From assembly GCF_009362845.1 (NCBI RefSeq), contig NZ_WHNW01000014.1:1-52882 (forward strand): 52,882 bases of DNA. Direction: 5' to 3'. Below, piece by piece: positions 46,459-52,882 of this stretch. The notes below the pieces were generated by a model, which ran no database searches, had not been told where the DNA came from, and saw only the letters and a list, made by a program, of their open reading frames with translations. This stretch comes from Ostreibacterium oceani. GTDB taxonomy: Bacteria > Pseudomonadota > Gammaproteobacteria > Cardiobacteriales > Ostreibacteriaceae. A program made the translations under genes and the position numbers. The first letter of the stretch is position 1. Each line of letters starts with the position of its first letter.

Positions 46459-47694
46459 TTAGTCTGCCGTCATGACGGTGTGGTAAGCCCATTCAATCCA
46501 AGGCAGTAGCGCGCTGATATCATCGTTGGCGACGGTTGCGCCCCCCCAAATACGTAATCCCGGTGGCGCAGATTTATACGCATTGATATCGTAAGCCGCG
46601 TTTTCTGATTCAAGTAGTGCGCACAACGATTTGATTTTATTACGTTGCTCGCCTTCTTCCATTGCATTAAATTGGGTATCGGTAATAACCAAACAAATAG
46701 ACGTATTGGAATAGGTATCGGGGGCTTTGGCTAAAAAATCAACCCAGTCAGTACGCGCGACCCACGCCTTGATTATCGCGAGATTTTTATCGCTAATCGC
46801 CTGACACGCGGATTGGCCGCCAATCGTATTGACCCATTGCATGCTATCAATGGCGTCTTCGACACAGAGCATAGACGGCGTGTTAATTGTTGCCCCTTCA
46901 AAAATATCGGCAATGAGTTTACCCGATTTGCTGAGTGTAAAAATTTTAGGTAATGGCCAAGGCGGTGTGTACGTTTCTAAGCGTTCTACGGCGCGCGGAG
47001 ACAGTGCAATCATGCCATGTGCGGCTTCGCCGCCCAGCACTTTTTGCCAAGACCAAGTGACAACATCCAGTTTATTAAAGTCTAAGGTTTGCGAAAAAAC
47101 CGCTGAAGTGGCATCACAAATGGTAAGTCCCGTACGGTTATCTGCAATCCAATCTAGATGCGGCAAACGAACACCTGATGTCGTGCCGTTAAAAACAAAA
47201 ACGCTATCGTTATCTGAATGATAGTTAGCCAAATCGGGCAGTTCGCCATAGGGCGCAGTGTACTGGTTGTTGGTTAATTTTAATTGGTTGACAATGTCAC
47301 CTAACCACGTTTTTGAAAAGGCTTCCCACGCATAAATATCAACGGTTTTTGGGCCCAGCAATGACCACAGTGCCATTTCAACTGCCCCCGTATCTGATGC
47401 GGGAACAATACCCACGTGATAGTCGTCGGGAATCGCCAAAATGGTTTTGGATAAATTAATGACTTCAGCGAGCTTGGCTTTGCCTGCTTTGCCGCGATGC
47501 GAGCGACCCAGTACGGCGCCATTGAGCTGGTCTAGTGACCAGCCAGGTCGTTTGGCGCAAGGGCCAGAGGAAAAATTGGGGTTATTGGGTTTGGTTGTTG
47601 GCTTCATTGTGGGCTTCATTGTGGGTTTTGTGGTGTTATTCATAAGGTTCGCTGGGTTGAGTGTGATGGGGTTGCTGTCATAACTGACTGGCAT
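46459..47694 (-). CDS. serC: Phosphoserine aminotransferase, alphaproteobacterial/archaeal-type SerC
   Basis: PLP enzyme in serine synthesis (3-phosphohydroxypyruvate to phosphoserine). The core from [16 protein letters not shown] is the SerC branch seen in alphaproteobacteria and Methanosarcina, different from the E. coli form. The PLP lysine is in [18 protein letters not shown]. The N-terminal ~35 residues hold a duplicated TMKP unit. Two possible earlier or later starts (MPVSYDS at 47694, MNNTTKP at 47643) both lack a strong ribosome site. It converges with mfd with a gap of 24 bases. Confidence 0.92.
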   Translation of the reverse strand: MPVSYDSNPITLNPANLMNNTTKPTMKPTMKPTTKPNNPNFSSGPCAKRPGWSLDQLNGAVLGRSHRGKAGKAKLAEVINLSKTILAIPDDYHVGIVPASDTGAVEMALWSLLGPKTVDIYAWEAFSKTWLGDIVNQLKLTNNQYTAPYGELPDLANYHSDNDSVFVFNGTTSGVRLPHLDWIADNRTGLTICDATSAVFSQTLDFNKLDVVTWSWQKVLGGEAAHGMIALSPRAVERLETYTPPWPLPKIFTLSKSGKLIADIFEGATINTPSMLCVEDAIDSMQWVNTIGGQSACQAISDKNLAIIKAWVARTDWVDFLAKAPDTYSNTSICLVITDTQFNAMEEGEQRNKIKSLCALLESENAAYDINAYKSAPPGLRIWGGATVANDDISALLPWIEWAYHTVMTAD

Positions 47695-48000
47695 CTAATA
47701 AAAAACCTTCGCTATCAATCAACCAATATAACAGGTGTGACGGCAGACTATCTTTTTTCAAAAGGTCTGTGCTAATTATGCCAAATTTTCTTGTCATTGA
47801 CTATAGGTGTCTTAGTCTGAATACGTCAGTTTTATTCCTGAATGGCGAACAAAGTGCTATCATGTGCGTCTTTGTGGCGTAAATACGCCAACAATGCGTC
47901 TGGACACCAGATGTTGGTGTGATATTTTTTGACAAGCGAGCGCTTAAGCGCGCGTTTGTTTTTTGTTGTGAATGTTTGTTGTAAATGTGGCCTGAGTAAA
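47695..48000. other. Divergent region between serC and rep
   Basis: A 16-bp self-complementary TGGCGTAAATACGCCA hairpin lies near 47874-47889 and a perfect 12-bp palindrome GCGCTTAAGCGC at 47940-47951. A plausible -10 is not certain. No gene is supported; the in-frame extension of rep into this region (from 47929) lacks a ribosome site. Confidence 0.5.
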
Positions 48001-49995
48001 ATGAAACCGACAAAATCGTTAAACCCGCAACAATTGGCTGCTGTGCATTACATTAGCGGCCCTGTTTTAGTGTTGGCTGGTGCGGGCAGCGGTAAAACAG
48101 GGGTTATCACAGAAAAAATTAATTATCTGATAAAAACTTGTGGTTATAAGGCCAATCAAGTCGTGGCTATCACGTTTACGAACAAAGCCGCGCAAGAGAT
48201 GAAAAAACGCGCCAGTGAAAAGCTAGACAAAGCACAGCGCAAAGGCCTGTGGGTATCGACTTTTCACACGCTGGGGTTGCGAATCTTAAAAGAAGATGGG
48301 CATCATGTGGGGCTATCCAAATCATTTAGTATTTTTGACCAACGTGACTGCTTGTCCATCCTAAAAGACATTACCCAATTAGACGATAAAACACTCAAAA
48401 CGGTTCAATCACAACTATCACAATGCAAAAACGATATTTTGAACAAAGGCGAATTTACCGATGAAATTCGCCGCATTGCACAACATTATAATCAACATCT
48501 ATTGGCATTGAATGCCGTCGATTTTGATGATTTAATCGGTCATTGTTTGACGCTATTTGCCGAGCAGCCTGCTGTGTTGGCTAAATGGCGGCAGCGTATT
48601 CGTTATTTATTGGTCGATGAGTACCAAGACACCAATGCCGCGCAGTATCAATTAATTAAAGACTTGGCAGGTTTGTCAGGGCAGTTCACTGCCGTTGGGG
48701 ATGACGACCAATCGATTTATTCGTGGCGTGGTGCCGAGGCAGAGAATTTGTTATTGTTAGCCAATGATTTCCCCACGCTAGAGGTCATTAAGTTAGAACA
48801 AAACTATCGCTGTGATCGCCGTATTTTATCGGCAAGCAATGCCGTTATCGCCAATAATAGCCACTTGTTTGAAAAAACGCTATGGTCAGAGATTAATCGG
48901 GGTGATAAGATTCGCGTTATTGCTTGCCAAGACGAAACGGAAGAAGCACAAACCGTTGTCACGCAATTGTTAGCACACCACAGTCGCCATGCAACTAAGC
49001 TGACAGACTATGCGATTTTGTATCGGGGCAACTATCAATCGCGCGCGATTGAAAAGCAGCTACGGCTTCAACGTGTTCCTTATGTCATTAACGGCTCGAC
49101 GTCGTTTTTTGAGCATGCTGAAATTCGTGATTTAATCGCGTATTTGCGGGTGATTGCTAATCCTGATGATCAACGCGCCTTTGCGCGCATTATTAATACG
49201 CCTAAGCGTGAAATCGGCACGGTTACGCTGCAAAAGCTCAGTGAATACGCCAGACAGCGCGGTGTGGCGATGTTGCCTGCTTGCTTGGAAATGGGCTTGA
49301 CGGAAGTGGTGTCTAAAAAATCACAAGAAACGCTTTATACGTTTGCGAAGTGGCTGATGTCGCTGCATGAAAAAAGTGAACGCGGTGAATCCCCGCGCCA
49401 GCTGTTGGACTGGGTGATTGGCGATACCGAGTATATTGATTATGTGAAGGCATTACATGGGCGTGGTGGCGAAAAACGCGTTGAGTTAATCGCCGAATTG
49501 CAAGATTGGATTAGCCGCTTACAAGACCATGAAGAGATTAATGACTTATCGGATGTTGTGCAACGGATGTTGTTGCTGGATATGTTAGAGCAACAAGCCG
49601 AGAATAACGAGTTGCAACCAGCAGTGTCGTTGATGACGCTACATTCCGCCAAAGGATTGGAGTTCCCGTGTGTTTTTGTTGTCGGCTTAGAAGAAGGATT
49701 GTTGCCACACCACAATTGTGTTGAGGAGGACGCATTAGTCGAAGAAGAGCGGCGCTTGTTGTATGTCGGGATGACGCGCGCGCAATACCAGTTGTGGTTA
49801 ACGCTGGCCAAGCATCGTCAAATCGGGGGCAACCGTATCGAGACAACGGCGAGTCGTTTTTTGTCAGAGTTGCCTTATGAAGAAATTGTGTGGGAAGGCA
49901 TTAATGAGCCCGACTTGTCACCAGAGGAAAAGCAAGAAAAATTGGATAGTATGTTTGATGAGTTACTGGCGATGGTGGGTGATGCGGATGAATAG
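48001..49995 (+). CDS. rep: ATP-dependent DNA helicase Rep
   Basis: Superfamily 1A helicase that clears proteins ahead of the replisome. I choose ATG 48001 because KSLNPQQLAAVHYISGPV is the normal Rep start; an upstream in-frame ATG at 47929 would add an implausible Cys-rich extension. It is then 664 residues (E. coli 673). Walker A is GAGSGKT, then TFTNKAAQEMKKR, DEYQDTN, DDDQSIYSWRGA, NYRC and the C-terminal TLHSAKGLEFP. The Rep-specific WVSTFHTLGLRILK distinguishes it from UvrD. Confidence 0.95.
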   Translation: MKPTKSLNPQQLAAVHYISGPVLVLAGAGSGKTGVITEKINYLIKTCGYKANQVVAITFTNKAAQEMKKRASEKLDKAQRKGLWVSTFHTLGLRILKEDGHHVGLSKSFSIFDQRDCLSILKDITQLDDKTLKTVQSQLSQCKNDILNKGEFTDEIRRIAQHYNQHLLALNAVDFDDLIGHCLTLFAEQPAVLAKWRQRIRYLLVDEYQDTNAAQYQLIKDLAGLSGQFTAVGDDDQSIYSWRGAEAENLLLLANDFPTLEVIKLEQNYRCDRRILSASNAVIANNSHLFEKTLWSEINRGDKIRVIACQDETEEAQTVVTQLLAHHSRHATKLTDYAILYRGNYQSRAIEKQLRLQRVPYVINGSTSFFEHAEIRDLIAYLRVIANPDDQRAFARIINTPKREIGTVTLQKLSEYARQRGVAMLPACLEMGLTEVVSKKSQETLYTFAKWLMSLHEKSERGESPRQLLDWVIGDTEYIDYVKALHGRGGEKRVELIAELQDWISRLQDHEEINDLSDVVQRMLLLDMLEQQAENNELQPAVSLMTLHSAKGLEFPCVFVVGLEEGLLPHHNCVEEDALVEEERRLLYVGMTRAQYQLWLTLAKHRQIGGNRIETTASRFLSELPYEEIVWEGINEPDLSPEEKQEKLDSMFDELLAMVGDADE

Positions 49996-50101
49996 TCATG
50001 TCAATAATATCAATAGTAATGTCTGGTTAGCAATGCCCGCTCAGCAATGCCTGCTCAACAATAACCCGTAATACGATAAAAAGAATGAGGATATAAACAC
50101 C

Positions 50102-50458
50102 ATGTCAAAATTAGCAAAGCCAACGATACAGCGCTGTCGAGATTTGGATGAAGTGCGTCAAGCGGTTGATGCCTTAGATGCGCAAATTATCCCGTTGTTG
50201 TGTGAGCGCATCCAGTATATTGTGCAAGCAGCAGCCTTTAAAGAAACGGCGTCCGATGTGCGTATTTATGGACGTATCGAAGCGATAATAACGCGCGCCA
50301 AGGCCTATGCGAATGCGATGGGTGTTAGTGAAGATTATATCGAATCGGTTTATCGCCACTTGATTGATGAATCGATTCGCCAGGAAAAAGCCGTTTGGCT
50401 AGCGACTCAAGCCACCCAAGCAGCACAGACGCAACCCACCGATAATCATTCGGGTTAA
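50102..50458 (+). CDS. Small AroQ-type chorismate mutase family protein
   Basis: 118 residues, all-helical. The motif set DEVRQAVDALDAQIIPLLCE, IQYIVQAAAFK and YRHLIDESIRQE is that of monofunctional chorismate mutases and of the isochorismate-pyruvate lyase PchB. No salicylate or aromatic pathway gene is next to it, so the choice remains open. The ribosome site GAGGATATAAACACC is good. It stops 3 bp before the converging EamA gene. Confidence 0.8.
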   Translation: MSKLAKPTIQRCRDLDEVRQAVDALDAQIIPLLCERIQYIVQAAAFKETASDVRIYGRIEAIITRAKAYANAMGVSEDYIESVYRHLIDESIRQEKAVWLATQATQAAQTQPTDNHSG

Positions 50459-50461
50459 TAC

Positions 50462-51331
50462 TTATTTTGCGCGGCGCATAAATTGCGTTAGACTGGTGCC
50501 TGCAATAATAATCACGGTGCCGATTAGCATTTTTAGTGTAACTTGCTCGTTTAGCAGCACCATCCCCCAGAAAATGCCAAATACGGGCACGAGTAACGTA
50601 ACACTGCTGGTACGCGTTGGGCCGACAATTTTGATGACGCTGTAATAGGCAAGCATAGCGAGTGCTGTCGATAAGACCGCAATGCCGAAAACAGCCCCCC
50701 AAGCGCTCAACGAAATCGTTTGTGCGGGGAAATGATAAAAAGTCAGTGGCAGCATCGCAATACCCGAAACCAATAACCCGCTTGCTGCCGTTGTCATGGG
50801 GCCAATATGCGCCAAGTAACGCTTGGTTAGATTGCCACTAATTGCATAAAGCAAGCATGCAATCAAGATAAGAAAAGCCGCGTTCAAATGGCTAGGATGT
50901 TGTTTGGCGCTATCTAGCATCAGTAGCGCCACGCCAACAACACCAATAAAAAGCCCTAAAAATTGCCATCTTGTCAGGTAGTCCTTAAAAATTAAATGCG
51001 CAATGATGCCTGTGAGCATCGGCGTGGTCGCGTTTAGCACCGATGCTGTGCTTGCATTGATGCTGTGTGCAGCAATGGCAAACAAGGTAAATGGAATGGC
51101 CAGATTCAGTAGTGCAATAGCCGATAGTCTTAGCCAGTTGGCTTTGAATTCTTGGCGTCGTCGTGCAACGAGAAATAGCATGGGGGATAAGATTAATCCT
51201 GCCATTAGCAAGCGCAGCCCTGCAAAGCTAAACGCACCAAATTCAGGGACGCCAATGCGCATAAACATAAAAGACGCGCCCCAAGCGGCGGCCATGTATA
51301 AAAAATAACCAACAATTTGATAAACAGGCAT
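50462..51331 (-). CDS. EamA/DMT-family transporter
   Basis: 289 residues, ten membrane helices as two EamA repeats. The first repeat carries AWGASFMFMRIGVPEFGAFS, and the second AYYSVIKIVGPTRTSSVTLL and VFGIFWGMVLLNEQVTL. Drug/metabolite family exporters handle amino acids, nucleotides or sugars; the substrate is unknown. Probably monocistronic. Confidence 0.9.
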   Translation of the reverse strand: MPVYQIVGYFLYMAAAWGASFMFMRIGVPEFGAFSFAGLRLLMAGLILSPMLFLVARRRQEFKANWLRLSAIALLNLAIPFTLFAIAAHSINASTASVLNATTPMLTGIIAHLIFKDYLTRWQFLGLFIGVVGVALLMLDSAKQHPSHLNAAFLILIACLLYAISGNLTKRYLAHIGPMTTAASGLLVSGIAMLPLTFYHFPAQTISLSAWGAVFGIAVLSTALAMLAYYSVIKIVGPTRTSSVTLLVPVFGIFWGMVLLNEQVTLKMLIGTVIIIAGTSLTQFMRRAK

Positions 51332-51603
51332 TAGAAATGTTAAGCGGTTAAGTGGTAAGGGCTAAGTAAGCAGTCTCAGTAAATAATCTCAGTTGAGAGA
51401 ATCTAGAATCTAACAGGCGGTATAGGTTAATTAGATTAATTAGGTTAATTGGTTAGATTTTGTCGTGTTATCTCAGTTACGTTATCTCAAGTATGTTGTT
51501 TCGGGTAAATTGACGCCTGTCATCTATACGCGATTATAAGGGAGTCAGTCTACTATAGCTAGTAAAAACACGCGGGTATTGCCGTTTTAGAATAAAAATT
51601 AGA
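51332..51603. other. Gene-free stretch upstream of the EamA gene
   Basis: AT-rich with GGTTAATTAG-type repeats (about 51427-51460) and two TTATCTCA-type copies. It holds no ORF, tRNA or hairpin I trust. Confidence 0.5.
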
Positions 51604-51640
51604 ATAAAAAAAGCAGCGCCATCAAGATGACACTGCTTTA
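51604..51640 (-). terminator. Rho-independent terminator of the superoxide dismutase gene
   Basis: On the minus strand AAAGCAGTGTCATC pairs with GATGGCGCTGCTTT, a fully paired 14-bp RNA stem if G-U is allowed, followed by seven T. It lies ~140 nt after the gene; the interval contains a GTCGTTAGGGT echo repeat (51647-51680). Confidence 0.82.
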
Positions 51641-51777
51641 GTTTGGTCGTTAGGGTGTCGTTAGGTCGTCGTTAGGGTGTTAACGAACCAGCAAAAAACC
51701 TACAGGCAAATAGCGTTTAGTAAACTATTGGTAAGCTAAAATAATAAGCTCACATTTGCCATGTACTTATCTAGGGT

Positions 51778-52383
51778 TTATTTAGCCTTAGCGAACTCAC
51801 TGGCAACAAAATCCCAGTTAACGACATTCCACCAATTATTAATATAGTCTGGACGCTTGTTTTGATACTTTAAGTAGTACGCATGTTCCCAGACATCCAG
51901 TGCGAGGATAGGCTGTCCTTTGACATCAGCAACATCCATCAGTGGGTTGTCTTGGTTAGGTGTTGAGGTGATTTCAAGCTGTCCGTCTTTGACGATTAAC
52001 CAAGCAAAGCCAGAGCCAAACCGCGTGATGCCTGCTTGGGTCATTTTTTCTTTGAGGGTGTCAAATGCACCAAATGCGCTATCAATTGCCAAAGCGAGTT
52101 CGCCTGTCGGCTGACCGCTGCTGCTGTTGCTCATGCATTGCCAGAATAGGTTATGGTTATAAAAACCACCTGCATTATTACGAATAGCAACAGAATGCGA
52201 TGAAATGTTACTTAGAATATCGTTGAGTGATTGATCGGCTAGCGGGGTATCCTGAATCGCATTGACGAAGTTATTATAGTAGGTCCGATGATGGCGGTCG
52301 TAATGGATTTCCATTGTCTGCGCATCAATATAGGGCTCAAGTGCGTTGTAATCGTAGGGTAGGTCAGCAAATTGAAAGCTCAT
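51778..52383 (-). CDS. sodA: Superoxide dismutase, Fe/Mn family with Mn-type residues
   Basis: Detoxifies superoxide. The right start is ATG 52383, where TGGAGGAAATTC precedes it; longer in-frame extensions read into the promoter. It is 201 residues. Metal ligands are H27, H77, D163 and H167. Metal preference can be guessed: G at the FeSOD Gln69 position (AGGFYNH) and Gln at the position used by MnSOD (TPNQDNP). This fits a manganese or cambialistic enzyme more than the usual gammaproteobacterial FeSOD. No signal peptide is seen; cytosolic. I am sure of the family, less so of the metal. Confidence 0.93.
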   Translation of the reverse strand: MSFQFADLPYDYNALEPYIDAQTMEIHYDRHHRTYYNNFVNAIQDTPLADQSLNDILSNISSHSVAIRNNAGGFYNHNLFWQCMSNSSSGQPTGELALAIDSAFGAFDTLKEKMTQAGITRFGSGFAWLIVKDGQLEITSTPNQDNPLMDVADVKGQPILALDVWEHAYYLKYQNKRPDYINNWWNVVNWDFVASEFAKAK

Positions 52384-52770
52384 GAATTTCCTCCAGAAGA
52401 TTGATAAGTCGTATTTAAGTATTGCATCACCATAGTAACAAAATGCACTGAGATAAGAAATAGCCTTGAGTAAATAAATAAGAGTCGAACAGCTAAAGGG
52501 CAATACAACAAAGCCAAACCATATTCGCGCCAGGCAGCAGGTGAGCAATCGCTCGATTGTCTATACAAAAGTCTGCGAAAAAAGCCACGCAAAAAACCGA
52601 CACAAAAAACCGACACAAAAACCATAAAAAAACACGCAGAAAAGCACCGAAAAAGCGCAGCAAATAGATTAATCGTGGATTGCCATTATAAAGTGCAAAA
52701 TAAATAGCCTTTAAAAACAGAAAGTCAGCCATTAATCGTTCGTTTTCTGCAAAAACTTATCAAAAAGTAT
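52384..52770. other. Region between superoxide dismutase and the rRNA promoter
   Basis: A/T-rich minus-strand leader of the dismutase, then AAAAAACCGACAC twice in tandem (52591-52616), then an A-rich block at 52750-52770 that could be an UP element. No gene is supported; open frames here are Phe/Leu-rich by composition. Confidence 0.55.
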
Positions 52771-52798
52771 TTGACGGGTGTTTGCTGGGGTGTATAAT
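52771..52798 (+). promoter_or_regulatory. rRNA operon promoter
   Basis: TTGACG at 52771-52776 and a perfect TATAAT at 52793-52798 with a 16-bp spacer, the spacing preferred by rrn promoters, preceded by an A-rich UP-like block. Confidence 0.8.
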
Positions 52799-52821
52799 AC
52801 GCATCCTCGCCTTTTGGGGCA

Positions 52822-52833
52822 GATCTTTAACAG
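52822..52833 (+). promoter_or_regulatory. boxA-like antitermination element of the rRNA leader
   Basis: GATCTTTAACAG closely matches the rrn boxA (TGCTCTTTAACA). Further on, GACAA...TTTGTGCGAG (52849-52859) resembles the boxC that follows boxA in E. coli leaders. The 16S rRNA gene should begin beyond the right edge. Confidence 0.7.
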
Positions 52834-52882
52834 ATGGTAGACAAAATAATTTGTGCGAGTATTTTACTTGTCAATTCAAAAA

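Noticed and set aside
47929-48000. Longer start for Rep
   Set aside because: Adds a Cys-rich extension absent from the family and lies over a palindromic promoter region.
52384-52732. Phe/Leu-rich ORFs upstream of the dismutase
   Set aside because: They reflect A/T-rich leader DNA; no ribosome site or conserved motif.

Overview
The window looks like chromosome from a gammaproteobacterium. It carries RNase E with a zinc-link motif, Rep helicase, Hsp15, GcvR, a UvrY/GacA-type regulator, a textbook Pho box and an OxyR-like operator. I cannot name the species; a free-living or host-associated marine lineage is only a guess, based on a DmdA-like gene. Almost everything is ordinary core chromosome. 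The mobile traces are a cut-off transposase at the left edge and the scar of a deleted restriction-modification gene.

Layout. 1-1180: IS end and a secreted protein of unknown function. 1243-2751: amidase AmiC (minus). 2859-2954: a 12-bp tandem array. 3116-9534: glycine cleavage and lipoate block, gcvT-gcvH-gcvP-gcvR-lipA. 9637-12961: a J-domain-like protein, then katG behind an OxyR-like site. 13276-16757 (minus): a secreted protein whose signal peptide is put out of frame by one base, an AEC transporter, and a eukaryote-type NADP isocitrate dehydrogenase. 17227-20871: a single reading frame joining a complete RNase E catalytic half and membrane-anchor segment to a complete transaldolase. 20938-29589: outer-membrane efflux lipoprotein followed by a tightly packed RDD / SpoIIM / DUF4129 / DUF4350 / MoxR / DUF58 operon. 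29693-30838 (minus): DmdA-like folate-dependent enzyme. 31182-36250: phosphate-starvation block, a secreted glycerophosphodiesterase and a PhnDCEE transporter, each behind its own Pho box. 36343-40360: DUF2306 protein, RM-gene scar, gltX, an aspartoacylase-like gene and hslR. 40375-42430 (minus): minE, minD without minC, and a UvrY/GacA-like regulator. 42907-50458: mfd, serC, rep and a small chorismate-mutase-like gene. 50462-52383 (minus): EamA transporter and superoxide dismutase. 52771-52882: promoter and boxA-like antiterminator of an rRNA operon whose 16S gene should begin just past the right edge.

The most unusual object is the RNase E-transaldolase fusion. RNase E in enterobacteria recruits the glycolytic enzyme enolase to its C-terminal scaffold; here a pentose-phosphate enzyme is covalently attached at the same end. 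Its mRNA has a roughly 300-nt leader containing a 50-codon upstream ORF with a strong ribosome site that overlaps the rne start.

A second, window-wide pattern is short tandem 'echo' duplication (9-18 bp, usually two to four copies). It is concentrated right after genes and often copies the last codons together with the stop codon (mfd, katG, the efflux lipoprotein). The same process seems to have put low-complexity inserts into GltX, Mfd, MoxR, SerC and the RNase E linker.
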